Source: TMED26 sp042088965
GTDB taxonomy: Bacteria > Pseudomonadota > Alphaproteobacteria > Thalassobaculales > Thalassobaculaceae
NCBI GenBank assembly: GCA_042088965.1
Contig: JBELLC010000052.1
Location: forward strand, 1-17,903
Reading direction: 5' to 3'
DNA length: 17,903 bases
The notes under the pieces are model-generated. The model worked only from the letters and a program-made list of their open reading frames with translations. It ran no database searches and was not told where the DNA came from. Both the position numbers and the translations under genes were made by a program. This document shows, in pieces, positions 1-9,330 of the stretch. How positions within the stretch are numbered: the first letter of the stretch is position 1; each line of letters begins with the position of its first letter.

Positions 1-2092
1 ACGGATTTTCATGTTCTTGATCAAAATTCTGGCAGCGCGCATTTGTATAAATTGCCGTCAACACCTGAAAACCCTGCAAACGCCATCATGACGGGCTTGG
101 CTGAACTTTGTCAGCGTCATCACATCCCGCCCGCAGACATCTTACGTCTGGGGCATGGTACAACTGTCGCAACCAACGCCCTGATCCAACGCAAAGGCGC
201 TGATGTCGCGGTTCTAACAACCGCTGGCTTTCGCGATCTGCTTGAAATTGGCCGCCAGACACGGCCTAAGATGTTTGATTTGAAAGCAGATCATCCAGCA
301 CCGCTGGCCCCCAGGCACTTGCGGTTTGAAGTGACCGAACGGATCGGTCCGGAAGGCCAAATCCTGACCGACCTCAGTGATGCCGAGATTGCCAGAGTGG
401 TTGCCTTAATTGCTGATAGTGGGGTGACGGCCTGTGCCATTTGTTTTTTGTTTGCTTTCCTGAACCCAGATCATGAGGCGCGACTGGCGGCAGCGTTATC
501 TGACGCATTACCGCATGTGGCGGTTTCTACATCGTCAACAGTGCAACCTGAATTTCGCGAGTACGAGCGGTTTTCAACAACGGTTTTAAACGCCTATCTA
601 CAGCCCCTGATTGGCCAATATATGACCAATTTGGGTGTGCGCTTGATAGATGCAGCGCCGGTAGCGCGGATTGGGATCAACCAATCCTCAGGCGGCTTGA
701 TGTCTGTCAACCGGGCTGCTGAAATGCCTATTCGAACCGCCTTATCAGGACCAGCGGCAGGCGCGGTTGGGGCCGTGCATATAGCCCGTTCTGCCAGCCA
801 AAATGCGGTGATCACCTTGGATATGGGCGGCACAAGCGCAGATGTGGCGTTGATCCGAGATTATCAAACTGGCATCAGCTTTGATCGGGACGTCGCCGAA
901 TTTCCGGTGCGGCTGCCGTCAGTGGATATCAATACCGTTGGTGCTGGCGGTGGCTCAATCGCGTGGTTTGACCGTGATGGTTTGCTGAAAGTTGGCCCAC
1001 AAAGCGCCGGCGCCGATCCGGGCCCCGCTTGTTATGGTCGCGGCGGCCAGCAGGCAACGGTATCGGATGCAAATTTGGCCCTTGGCCGCTTATCACCCTC
1101 GCTTCTTGGCGGGGCCATGAGCTTAGATGTTGAGGCGGCCCGGGCCGTGCTGGCACCGTTGGCAGACCATCTTGGCTTCACAATTGAGCGTACAGCCGAA
1201 GGCATGATCGCAATTGTGGTTGCCAACATGGTGCGGGCGATTCGGGCAATCTCGATTGAACGCGGCCATGATCCGCGTGAATTTGCCCTAATGGGCTTTG
1301 GCGGGGCAGGCGCATTGCACGCTGTCGAGGTCGCCCGTGCTCTCGAAATGACCCGTATCATTATTCCGCCCGCCCCGGGTATTCTGTGTGCGCAAGGCCT
1401 TGTTGTGTCCGATTTGAAAGAGGATTTTGTCACCTCGGCGCGAATGCCACTGACACCGGTATCGATGGCCGAAATGGTTCAGTTGGTCGATGATTTGAGC
1501 GCGCGAGCGGCAAACTGGTTTGACGCAGAAGACATCGCGCCGGCCCGCCAGCGGCGTCAATTGGCCTTGGATTTGCGCTATCAGCGGCAGAATTTTGANN
1601 NNNNNNNNNNNNNNNNNNNNNNNNNNNNNNNNNNNNNNNNNNNNNNNNNNNNNNNNNNNNNNNNNNNNNNNNNNNNNNNNNNNNNNNNNNNNNNNNNNCT
1701 CTGATGCCGGTGAGGCCGCGGCGATTGCTGCCCTGGAAGTTCTGTTAGAGCGTTTTTACACCGCCCATGAACGGACCTATGGCTATCACACCACGGAAGA
1801 TCCTGTTGAGGCGGTTAATCTGCGCTTAACAGCGATCGGTTTAAGCGATGCCAAAGGCCCTGTCGCAGCAAAGGCCAGCCGTCAAGACGCTGTCCCGAAA
1901 AGCCACCGCGATGTATGGTTTGGCGATGATCAACCCGTCAATACACCGCTTTATTGGCGCGATGATTTGCATCCAGGTGCAAGCTTCACGGGGCCTGCAA
2001 TTGTTGAACAACTCGACGCCACTACCGTTATTCACCCTGGCGATCAGGTCACGATTGACCCTGCTGGTAATCTATTCATCGAGGTGTCCTAA
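1..2092 (+). CDS. hyuA: Hydantoinase/oxoprolinase subunit A (HyuA), 5'-truncated and interrupted by an N gap
   Basis: HyuA is the ATP-binding subunit of the ATP-dependent hydantoinase / 5-oxoprolinase / acetone carboxylase family. With HyuB it opens cyclic amides such as hydantoins or 5-oxoproline in the cytoplasm. The frame is open from base 1, whose first codons read TDF, matching the conserved GGTFTDF near the N terminus, so about ten residues and the start codon lie upstream. Visible motifs are GHGTTVATNALI (from base 154), LSGPAAGAVG (from base 748) and DMGGTSADVALI (from base 820), the last typical of the ATPase fold. The frame runs to base 1598, meets 100 N, and resumes at base 1700 one frame over, ending with HERTYGY and the usual C-terminal beta-rich domain. 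Visible coding is 532 plus 130 codons, close to the family's roughly 680-700 residues. The stop overlaps the hyuB start by one base. Family assignment is firm; the true substrate cannot be read from sequence. Confidence -1.
1599..1698. other. Assembly gap of 100 N inside hyuA
   Basis: Exactly 100 unknown bases, the usual placeholder for a gap of unknown size. The reading frame before it (last full codon at 1594-1596) and after it (first full codon at 1700) agree only if the real missing length is a multiple of three, so 100 is not the true length. Flanking protein reads DLRYQRQNF before and SDAGEAAAIAAL after; in homologues only a short stretch separates these regions. The hyuA frame change here is an assembly artefact and not evidence of a pseudogene. 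Confidence -1.
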
Positions 2093-3771
2093 TGTCCCAT
2101 CAAACGCCTGATCCGATCACTGTTGAAATTATTTTAAACGCTTTGCAATCGGTAACGGATGAAAGCTTTTTGGCGCTGATGAAGAGCGCCTATTCAACGA
2201 ATATTAAAGAACGCCATGACCATTCAACCGCGATTGTTGATAAAAAGGGCCGTTTGGTGATGCAGGCAGCCCATAGCATCCCCGTGCATGTGGCTTCGGT
2301 ATTGGGGCAAATGGAGGCGTTGCTGGCGAAATATCCCTTATCTGATATTGCCCCTGGGGATGTATTTGTTGCCAATGACCCCCATGAAGGTGGCGGCACA
2401 CATTTACCGGATGTGGCGTTTGCGGCGCCTGTTTTTGTTGGTGATGCGTTGTTGTGCTTTGTGTGTAACCTCGCGCATCACGCAGACATTGGCGGCGCCA
2501 ATCCAGGGTCAATGTCAGGGGGCATGACAGAGATTTATCAGGAGGGATTGCGGATTCCTGTGGTCAAACTGTTCCGCGCCGGCGAAATGCAGCGCGATCT
2601 GTTTGAGATGATGTTGCTGAATGTGCGGGTCCGTGAGGAGCGCCGGGGCGATTATAACGCCCAGCTTGCGGCCTTGCGTTATGGGGAAAGACGCATGCTT
2701 GCTTTAGCGGAAAAATATAGTGCGGGCATGCTTGATGCGGTCTTTGATCAAATCATCACCCGCACCCAGCACCGTATGCGCGATACCTTGCGGCAGGTGC
2801 CAGATGGCCAATATCACTTTCGCGATGTCATGGATGATGATGGCTGTGAGGCGATTAATGTGCCGATTGAGGTGACCATCACCATGAATGATGGTTTAGC
2901 CGTGTTTGATTTTACCGGAACCTCGCCGCAAACGCCGGGTAATATCAACATTCCACTGCATGGCACCAAGGCAGCGGTCTGTTATGCGATGAAAGCAATG
3001 CTGGATCCTGAGGTCCCGAATAACCAAGGCGTGCTCGATGCCTTTGTTGTCACGGCACCGCGCGGTAGCATGCTTAACTGTGTCTCACCGGCGGCGGTGG
3101 CCTCGCGGGCGCATACCTCGCAACGGATTATTGATGTGGTGATTGGCGCGATGGCAGATGCCCTGCCGGAGCGCGTGATTGGGGCCGCAAATGGGGCCAA
3201 TACCATGGCGGTGTTCAGTGGTAAAGATCCGCGCACCGGCGACGAATATGTCTATCTGGAAACCTTGGGCGGCGGCATGGGCGGGCGCAATGACCGCGAT
3301 GGCAAGGACGGGGTGCAAGTGCATATTACCAATACCTCGAATTTGCCAATTGAGGCGATTGAAATGGAATTCCCCCTGCGTGTCGAAAGCTACGGTTTGG
3401 TGCCGGATAGTGGCGGTGCGGGACGCTATCGCGGCGGTATGGGGCTGCGCCGCGTGGTCCGGCCTGTGGGGCATGATTGCCTTTTTAATGGCGTCGGCGA
3501 GCGGTTCCGCAACCAGCCTTGGGGTATTTTTGGGGGCGCGGATGGCCAAAGTGGTAAGTTTGAGATTGAGGACGGCGACGGCGCCATTCGTCATTTGCAG
3601 CCAAAAACAGGTAATCTTGTCCTAACCTCTGAGCAAGTGGTGGTGATTGAAACCCCCGGTGCAGGGGGGTACGGCCCAGCGGCTGAACGCGACCCTGAGG
3701 CGATTGCTGCGGACAATAAATCGGGCAAATTCAGTGCGCCGTATATGACAAAGCACTACGCCAAAACATAA
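2092..3771 (+). CDS. hyuB: Hydantoinase/oxoprolinase subunit B (HyuB)
   Basis: This 559-residue protein is the partner of HyuA in the ATP-dependent hydantoinase/oxoprolinase family and carries the hydrolytic half of the reaction in the cytoplasm. It shows the family's N-terminal start (PITVEIILNALQSVTDE), the glycine- and histidine-rich block NDPHEGGGTHLPD at residues 95-107, HHADIGGANPGSM at 129-141, and the C-terminal SGGAGRYRGG and ETPGAGGYG motifs. Length is normal for HyuB. The ATG shares its A with the last base of the hyuA stop (TAATG), and GAGGTG at 2081-2086 is a good ribosome-binding site, so the two subunits are probably translationally coupled. The family also includes N-methylhydantoinase and 5-oxoprolinase halves; sequence alone does not separate them. 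No clear hairpin-plus-T terminator follows, although a 10-base palindrome (CTGATATCAG) lies at 3798-3807. Confidence -1.
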   Translation: MSHQTPDPITVEIILNALQSVTDESFLALMKSAYSTNIKERHDHSTAIVDKKGRLVMQAAHSIPVHVASVLGQMEALLAKYPLSDIAPGDVFVANDPHEGGGTHLPDVAFAAPVFVGDALLCFVCNLAHHADIGGANPGSMSGGMTEIYQEGLRIPVVKLFRAGEMQRDLFEMMLLNVRVREERRGDYNAQLAALRYGERRMLALAEKYSAGMLDAVFDQIITRTQHRMRDTLRQVPDGQYHFRDVMDDDGCEAINVPIEVTITMNDGLAVFDFTGTSPQTPGNINIPLHGTKAAVCYAMKAMLDPEVPNNQGVLDAFVVTAPRGSMLNCVSPAAVASRAHTSQRIIDVVIGAMADALPERVIGAANGANTMAVFSGKDPRTGDEYVYLETLGGGMGGRNDRDGKDGVQVHITNTSNLPIEAIEMEFPLRVESYGLVPDSGGAGRYRGGMGLRRVVRPVGHDCLFNGVGERFRNQPWGIFGGADGQSGKFEIEDGDGAIRHLQPKTGNLVLTSEQVVVIETPGAGGYGPAAERDPEAIAADNKSGKFSAPYMTKHYAKT

Positions 3772-3872
3772 ACGGGCTGTGGGCTTAACATTATCGCCTG
3801 ATATCAGCTTTTAAGGCTTTGGCGGAACCTGTCGGCGATGTAGTGTGCGCCGAATTATCAAGGGGAGCTGGC

Positions 3873-6161
3873 ATGGCTGATGAATTGAAACAAGCGGCGT
3901 TGCGCTATCATCGCGAACCACGGCCTGGAAAGCTGGCCATCGAAGCGACCAAGCCGATGACAACGCAGCGTGATTTGGCTTTGGCCTATTCGCCTGGTGT
4001 GGCCGCTGCCTGCGCTGAAATCGTTGCCGATCCATCGACGGCGGCGGATTATACCAGCCGTGCCAATATGGTCGGGGTGGTCACCAATGGCACCGCCGTT
4101 TTGGGCCTTGGTGACATTGGCCCACTGGCCTCAAAGCCAGTGATGGAAGGCAAAGCCGTTCTGTTTAAAAAGTTCGCAGATATCGATGTTTTTGATCTCG
4201 AATTAAACGAACGCGATCCAGATCGTTTCATTCAAGCCGTGGCCGCGATGGAGCCGACCTTTGGCGGCATTAATTTAGAAGATATCAAAGCGCCTGATTG
4301 CTTTTATATCGAGCGGGCCTTGCGGGAACGCATGAAAATCCCGGTTTTCCATGATGATCAGCATGGCACCGCGATCATCGTTGCCGCCGCTATTCTGAAT
4401 GGCTTGCGGGTGGTGGGTAAAACCTTGTCTGAGGTCCGCTTGGTAACGTCAGGTGCCGGGGCGGCAGCGCTGGCCTGTGTCAATCTGCTGGTGAATATGG
4501 GCTTGCAGAAAGAGAACTTGGTTCTGACAGATATCGCGGGGGTTGTTTATCGTGGCCGCACCGCAGAGATGGACGCCTTTAAAAGCGAATTTGCAGTTGC
4601 GACCGAGGCCCGTGTCCTTGCTGATGTGATCGCCGGGGCTGATATTTTCCTTGGTCTGTCTGCGCCCGCTGTGTTGAAACCTGAGATGGTCGCACAAATG
4701 GCGGCAAAGCCCTTGATCATGGCATTGGCCAATCCGACACCCGAGATCATGCCAGATGAAATTAAGGCTGTTCGTGATGACGCAATCATTGCGACGGGGC
4801 GGACTGATTACCCTAATCAGGTCAATAATGTCATTGTATTCCCCTTTATTTTTCGCGGTGCCCTAGATGTTGGTGCAACCGCGATTAACGAGGACATGAA
4901 AATAGCCGCAGTGCGCGCGATTGCTGATTTGGCGATGCAGGAAAGTTCAGAAGTTGTTGCCAAAGCCTATGGCGGTGACGAGATTGCCTTTGGGCCAAAC
5001 TATATTATTCCAAAACCGTTTGATCCGCGCTTGATTATCGAGATTGCGCCAGCGGTCGCAGAAGCTGCCATGGCCAGCGGTGTGGCGACCCGCAAGATTG
5101 CCGATCTCAGCGCCTATCGTGCCGATTTAGAAGCCTTTGTTTTCCGCTCGGGTCAAATCATGCGGCCGGTTTTTCAGCGCGCCAAGCAAGCGCCAAAACG
5201 CTTGGTTTATGCCGAGGGCGAGGATGAGCGGGTGTTGCGGGCAGCACAAACGGTGATTGATGAGGGCCTGGCCCGACCGATCCTCATTGGTCGCCCCGAA
5301 GTTGTTGCCAAGCGTATTGAAAAGCTCGGTTTACGGCTGCGCCTTGGGGAGAATTGTGAGTTAACCAACCCGCTGTTGGACGACCGCTATGATCGCTATT
5401 GGCAGCGTTATCATCAGTTGATGGAGCGGCGTGGCGTTACCCCCAGGCGGGCGCGTGAAATTGTCCGCACGCGGTCCTCAACGATCGCTGCATTAATGGT
5501 TGAAATGGGAGAGGCTGATGCGGGGATCTGCGGTACCGTTGGCCGCTATCTTGATCATTTTAACGAAGTGCGGGACGTGATTGGTCTTGCTGATGGGGTG
5601 CATGATTTTTCTGCCGTGACCTTGTTGATCATGCCAAGTGGGGCATTCTTTATCGCTGACACCCATGTCACCATGGACCCCAGTGTTGATGAGCTGGTGG
5701 AAATGACCATGCTGGCAGCGCAAGAGGTCCGACGCTTTGGCATTGAGCCAAAGGTTGCGCTGCTATCGCATTCTAATTTCGGCTCAACTGACCAGCCCAG
5801 CGCCCAAAAAATGCGGGCGGCAACGGCGGCCCTTCGGCAACGCGCGCCGGCGTTGGAAGTTGAAGGCGAAATGCACGGTGACTTTGCCGTGAATGTGCAA
5901 TCGCGGGGGGCAATCTTCCCGAATTCACAGCTGACAGGCGCAGCTAATTTGCTCATTATGCCTAATCTAGATTCCTCAAACATTACCTTTAACCTATTGA
6001 AGTCAATAGGTAATGGCCTGCCTGTGGGGCCAATGCTCGTTGGCAGTTCAAAACCTGTTCATGTGCTTAACCAATCGGTCACGGTGCGCGGTATTTTGAA
6101 TATGAGCGCGGTTGCTGTGGTTGACGCCCAGGACGGCCCCCGTGGTCGTGGCTTGGCATGA
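3873..6161 (+). CDS. maeB: NADP-dependent malic enzyme with C-terminal phosphotransacetylase-like domain (MaeB type)
   Basis: Decarboxylates malate to pyruvate in the cytosol while reducing NADP+, needing Mg2+ or Mn2+. The protein is 762 residues, the normal size of the two-domain MaeB. The malic domain shows AYSPGVA (catalytic Tyr39), MEGKAVLFKKFA (Lys94), the metal-binding acids in INLEDIKAPDCF (Glu136, Asp137) and HDDQHGTA (Asp161-Asp162), and a nucleotide-binding TSGAGAAA at about 192-199. From about residue 435 a phosphotransacetylase-like domain follows (RLVYAEGEDERVLRAA, then GICGTVGRYLDHF); in this family it is thought to be regulatory and not catalytic. ATG at 3873 is chosen because AGGGGAG (3861-3867) lies five bases upstream; an upstream TTG at 3819 would add residues unlike the family. 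The stop overlaps mgtE by four bases. The 101-base gap after hyuB must hold its promoter if it is transcribed separately; I see only a weak TTAACA-type -35 there. Confidence -1.
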   Translation: MADELKQAALRYHREPRPGKLAIEATKPMTTQRDLALAYSPGVAAACAEIVADPSTAADYTSRANMVGVVTNGTAVLGLGDIGPLASKPVMEGKAVLFKKFADIDVFDLELNERDPDRFIQAVAAMEPTFGGINLEDIKAPDCFYIERALRERMKIPVFHDDQHGTAIIVAAAILNGLRVVGKTLSEVRLVTSGAGAAALACVNLLVNMGLQKENLVLTDIAGVVYRGRTAEMDAFKSEFAVATEARVLADVIAGADIFLGLSAPAVLKPEMVAQMAAKPLIMALANPTPEIMPDEIKAVRDDAIIATGRTDYPNQVNNVIVFPFIFRGALDVGATAINEDMKIAAVRAIADLAMQESSEVVAKAYGGDEIAFGPNYIIPKPFDPRLIIEIAPAVAEAAMASGVATRKIADLSAYRADLEAFVFRSGQIMRPVFQRAKQAPKRLVYAEGEDERVLRAAQTVIDEGLARPILIGRPEVVAKRIEKLGLRLRLGENCELTNPLLDDRYDRYWQRYHQLMERRGVTPRRAREIVRTRSSTIAALMVEMGEADAGICGTVGRYLDHFNEVRDVIGLADGVHDFSAVTLLIMPSGAFFIADTHVTMDPSVDELVEMTMLAAQEVRRFGIEPKVALLSHSNFGSTDQPSAQKMRAATAALRQRAPALEVEGEMHGDFAVNVQSRGAIFPNSQLTGAANLLIMPNLDSSNITFNLLKSIGNGLPVGPMLVGSSKPVHVLNQSVTVRGILNMSAVAVVDAQDGPRGRGLA

Positions 6162-7555
6162 CATCGGCCGCCGATAGCCCGAATGTGCGGCCCTTTCGGC
6201 CGACGACATTTGCGCTATACGGCCTGACACCGGAGGTCGAGCGGGCGGTTCATTTGGCTTTGCAGGAAGACCGGTTAGATGATGTTGAATCGCTGATCAA
6301 GCCGTTACATGCAGCTGACCTTGCCGATCTATTGGAGCGCCAAGACCGCGAAGATCGCCGTCAGTTGACAGCCTTATTGGCCGCTGATTTTGATCCCCTT
6401 GTGTTAACTTATCTTGATGAAACGGTGCGCGATGAAGTCATGGTTGTCATCGATGAGGGGGACTTGGCCAACGCTGTTGCACGGCTTGATTCCGATGATG
6501 CTGTTGACCTGATCGGTGAGCTGGATGCCAATGATCAAGCGCGGCTCCTAAAAGCGCTGCCTGCGCGTGACCGGGCGCTTGTTGAAGAAGGGCTGACGTA
6601 TCCGGAGGAATCTGCGGGCCGCTTAATGCAGCGCGAAGTGGTGGTCCTACCGACCCATTGGACGGTCGGTCAAACCATCGATTTTTTGCGTACAGGGACC
6701 GAAGCGCCAGATGATTTTTATGGTATTTTTGTCGTTGATCCAGCGCATCGGCCGGTAGGTATTCTGTATTTAGATCGGCTGTTACGATCGAACCGACCGG
6801 TGCGTGTTTCCGACATTATGGAAACAGATTTTCACCGCCTACCCGTGGCCATGGACCAGGAAGAAGTGGCCTTGCTATTCCGCCAATATGGCCTTGTTGT
6901 GGCCCCTGTCACTGACAATGAAAACCGCTTGCTGGGGGCGATTACCATTGATGATGTGGTGGCGGTTATTGATGCTGAAGCCGAAGAAGATTTGATGCGC
7001 TTAAGCGGCGTTTCTGACGACGGCCTATATGATAATTTCTGGAATGTGAGCCGTAATCGCTTTTCCTGGTTGGCGATCAACTTGCTGACGGCGGTGATCG
7101 CTTCCTCTGTCATTGGGGCCTTTCAGACAACCATTGAAAAGATTGTGGCGCTGGCGGTGTTGATGCCAATTGTGGCCTCAATGGGGGGGAACGCGGGCAC
7201 GCAGACGATTACCATTGCGGTGCGGGCCTTGGCCATGCGGGAGGTTACGGCCATTAACGCCATGCGGTTTGTGGTCCGTGAAACGGCTGTTGGCTCGATC
7301 AATGGGGTTGCCTTTGCGCTTATTGCTGGGTTGATTTCATGGCTGTGGTTTGGGGATTTGCAGATTGCCATGATTATGGCAGCGGCAATGGTTGTGAATT
7401 TGTTCGTGGCAGGGCTTTTTGGCACCTTAATCCCCTTGACCCTGAACCGTTTCGGTGTTGACCCGGCGGTCGCCTCGTCGGTGTTCATCACAACCATTAC
7501 AGATGTGATCGGCTTCTTAAGCTTTCTGGGCCTAGCGGCGGTTGTTTTGCTGTAA
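6158..7555 (+). CDS. mgtE: Magnesium transporter MgtE
   Basis: MgtE is a Mg2+-gated Mg2+ channel of the inner membrane. The 465-residue protein has the full architecture: an acidic helical MgtE-N domain at about 40-140, two CBS domains at about 150-275 (with FYGIFVVD and AITIDDVVAVID), and a C-terminal pore domain of about five membrane helices starting near residue 303. The pore signature GGNAGTQ is at 343-349, and the last helix carries TTITDVIGF with Asp449, which corresponds to the conserved pore aspartate. The ATG overlaps the maeB stop in ATGA and has no strong ribosome-binding site, so translation probably depends on termination of maeB. No M-box-like leader is possible here because the upstream sequence is maeB coding; Mg2+ control would act through the protein's own CBS domains. 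Confidence -1.
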   Translation: MTSAADSPNVRPFRPTTFALYGLTPEVERAVHLALQEDRLDDVESLIKPLHAADLADLLERQDREDRRQLTALLAADFDPLVLTYLDETVRDEVMVVIDEGDLANAVARLDSDDAVDLIGELDANDQARLLKALPARDRALVEEGLTYPEESAGRLMQREVVVLPTHWTVGQTIDFLRTGTEAPDDFYGIFVVDPAHRPVGILYLDRLLRSNRPVRVSDIMETDFHRLPVAMDQEEVALLFRQYGLVVAPVTDNENRLLGAITIDDVVAVIDAEAEEDLMRLSGVSDDGLYDNFWNVSRNRFSWLAINLLTAVIASSVIGAFQTTIEKIVALAVLMPIVASMGGNAGTQTITIAVRALAMREVTAINAMRFVVRETAVGSINGVAFALIAGLISWLWFGDLQIAMIMAAAMVVNLFVAGLFGTLIPLTLNRFGVDPAVASSVFITTITDVIGFLSFLGLAAVVLL

Positions 7556-7596
7556 TCCAAGAATCCAAGCGGGGCCGTGCTGATTAAACTCTTCCC

Positions 7597-7625
7597 TTGA
7601 CGACAGGCGTTTCTACGGCACTAAT
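7597..7625 (+). promoter_or_regulatory. Predicted sigma70-type promoter for the ivd-mcc cluster
   Basis: TTGACG (7597-7602) is followed after 17 bases by ACTAAT (7620-7625). These match the -35 and -10 consensus at five and four of six positions with ideal spacing, in the 109-base gap between mgtE and ivd, and transcription would start near 7632. The spacer holds a small imperfect dyad (CGT-TTCT-ACG, 7608-7617) that could be bound by a regulator. Prediction from sequence only. Confidence -1.
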
Positions 7626-7664
7626 TCCCCTTGTGAATGCGTATCAAGGTGATGGGAAGAGACA

Positions 7665-8837
7665 ATGATTCCAAACACATATCCAACACTCAATTTTAAT
7701 CTTGGAGAAACAGCTGAGATGCTGCGTGACCAAGTGACTGCCTTTGCGGCAGATGAGATTGCACCAATCGCTGCTGAAATTGATCGAACGGATGACTTTC
7801 CCCGTCAGCTTTGGCCAAAAATGGGCGAGCTTGGATTGCTTGGTATTACCGTCGAAGAGGAATATGGCGGTGCAGGCATGAGTTATACCGATCATGTTGT
7901 GGCGCTTGAGGAAGTAAGCCGGGCTTCAGGATCGGTTGGCTTAAGCTATGGCGCGCACTCTAATTTGTGTGTCAATCAAATCAGATTGAATGGCAGCGAG
8001 GACCAAAAACGGCGATATTTGCCAAAGCTCATCTCTGGTGAACATGTGGGCTCGCTGGCGATGAGCGAAAGCGGCGCTGGCTCTGACGTTGTCTCCATGC
8101 AATTGCGTGCTGACAAAAAAGGCGACCGTTATGTCCTGAACGGCACTAAGATGTGGATCACCAATGCTCCCGATGCCGACACCCTTGTGGTTTATGCAAA
8201 AACCAACCCTGACGCGCATCAGCATGGCATTACGGCGTTTTTGATTGAAAAAGATTTCGCTGGCTTCAGCATTGGGCAAAAGCTCGATAAATTGGGCATG
8301 CGCGGCTCTTCTACCGGCGAATTGGTGTTCGCTGATTGTGAGGTGCCCGAGGAGAATATTGTCGGCGGCATTGGCGGCGGCGTCGGCGTCCTGATGAGCG
8401 GGCTAGATTACGAACGGGCGGTTCTGGCGGCAGGGTCTTTGGGGCTGATGCAAGCCTGTATGGATGTTGTCGTGCCCTATGTTCATGAACGCAAGCAGTT
8501 CGGCAAGCCCATTGGTGAGTTCCAATTGATGCAAGGCAAACTGGCCGACATGTATGTCACCATGAATGCCTGCAAGGCTTATGTCTACGCGGTGGCACAG
8601 GCCTGTGATCGCGGTGAGGTTACCCGTAAGGATGCCGCAGGCGCCATTCTTTATGCTGGCGAAAAGGCGACCTGGATGGCGCTCGAAGCGATCCAAGCTT
8701 TAGGTGGTATGGGTTATATCAATGACACCCCCACAGGCCGTATACTGCGCGACGCCAAATTATATGAAATTGGCGCGGGGACCTCAGAAATTCGGCGGAT
8801 GCTCATTGGCCGGGAGTTATTCAAAGAGACAGTCTAG
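7665..8837 (+). CDS. ivd: Isovaleryl-CoA dehydrogenase
   Basis: This FAD enzyme oxidises isovaleryl-CoA to 3-methylcrotonyl-CoA in leucine breakdown, passing electrons to ETF. The protein is 390 residues, normal for an acyl-CoA dehydrogenase. It carries both family signatures, AMSESGAGSDV (132-142) and the C-terminal ALGGMGYINDTP (345-356). The subfamily is set by the position of the catalytic base: GLDYERAVLAAG places Glu250 where isovaleryl-CoA dehydrogenases have theirs, and the C-terminal segment reads YEIGAGTSEIRR, with glycine where medium- and short-chain enzymes have their catalytic glutamate. GGGAAGAG (7654-7661) precedes the ATG. It heads a plus-strand cluster with mccB and mccA, which carry out the next pathway step. 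Alternative names are liuA or acdA. Confidence in the isovaleryl assignment is high because of these residues plus the carboxylase neighbours. Confidence -1.
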   Translation: MIPNTYPTLNFNLGETAEMLRDQVTAFAADEIAPIAAEIDRTDDFPRQLWPKMGELGLLGITVEEEYGGAGMSYTDHVVALEEVSRASGSVGLSYGAHSNLCVNQIRLNGSEDQKRRYLPKLISGEHVGSLAMSESGAGSDVVSMQLRADKKGDRYVLNGTKMWITNAPDADTLVVYAKTNPDAHQHGITAFLIEKDFAGFSIGQKLDKLGMRGSSTGELVFADCEVPEENIVGGIGGGVGVLMSGLDYERAVLAAGSLGLMQACMDVVVPYVHERKQFGKPIGEFQLMQGKLADMYVTMNACKAYVYAVAQACDRGEVTRKDAAGAILYAGEKATWMALEAIQALGGMGYINDTPTGRILRDAKLYEIGAGTSEIRRMLIGRELFKETV

Positions 8838-8924
8838 AGGGCAAACCAAGGGCTGTTTAATGAAATAGGCAAGGGCATCGCCGCTTGTATCAGAGGTCAG
8901 GGTGTTAAATAAACAGGGGGCAAA

Positions 8925-9311
8925 ATGATCGGTAAACGTTATTTTTCCGGGTCGGCCTTTGAAGACAAGGTCGGCTATGCACGCGCTGTCATCGATGGTG
9001 AGATGATTTATGTGTCGGGGACCACAGGTTTTGATCCTGACACACAGCAATACCCAGAAGACGTTGAAAGCCAATGCGAGAATTGTTTTAAAACAATTGC
9101 TGCGGCCCTGGCCGACAATGCGGCCAGCCTAAACGATCTGTTGCAGGTGCGGGTTTTCGTCGCCAGCCGAGAAGAGTTCACGCGCATCATGCCGATTGTC
9201 AAAAAATATTGTGATCACGCCCGCCCCACCAATACAACAGTGCTTGCTGAATTGATTGAGCCGCAAATGCGGGTTGAGATTGAGGTTACAGCGCGGCGTA
9301 GCACACCGTAA
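8925..9311 (+). CDS. Rid (YjgF/YER057c/UK114) family protein without the canonical arginine
   Basis: This is a 128-residue single-domain protein of the Rid superfamily, whose best-known member RidA hydrolyses reactive enamine/imine intermediates made by PLP enzymes. The family pattern is clear: YVSGTTGFDPDT, then QCENCFKTIAAALADNAASLNDLLQVRVFV split over residues 50-80, and a C-terminal PQMRVEIEVTA. In RidA an arginine in PARS binds the substrate carboxylate (Arg105 in E. coli); aligning the C-terminal block here gives PTNT, an asparagine at that place, so imine deaminase activity cannot be assumed. ATG at 8925 has a strong AGGGGG (8915-8920) four bases upstream. It lies 87 bases after ivd and 65 before the SDR gene, on the same strand. 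Role in the cluster is unknown; family membership is certain. Confidence -1.
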   Translation: MIGKRYFSGSAFEDKVGYARAVIDGEMIYVSGTTGFDPDTQQYPEDVESQCENCFKTIAAALADNAASLNDLLQVRVFVASREEFTRIMPIVKKYCDHARPTNTTVLAELIEPQMRVEIEVTARRSTP

Positions 9312-9330
9312 ACTGTACTATCATTTTGGA

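Noticed and set aside
1520..1704. Overlapping frames at the N run suggesting two separate genes or a real frameshift in hyuA
   Set aside because: Both flanks are one HyuA protein; the frame change is fully explained by an arbitrary gap length.
3798..3807. CTGATATCAG palindrome after hyuB as a terminator
   Set aside because: It has no loop and no proper T-run, and a 10-base palindrome is common by chance.
7556..7664. LiuR/LiuQ-type operator in front of ivd
   Set aside because: Only a three-base imperfect dyad is visible in the promoter spacer; I could not match it to a known regulator motif with confidence.
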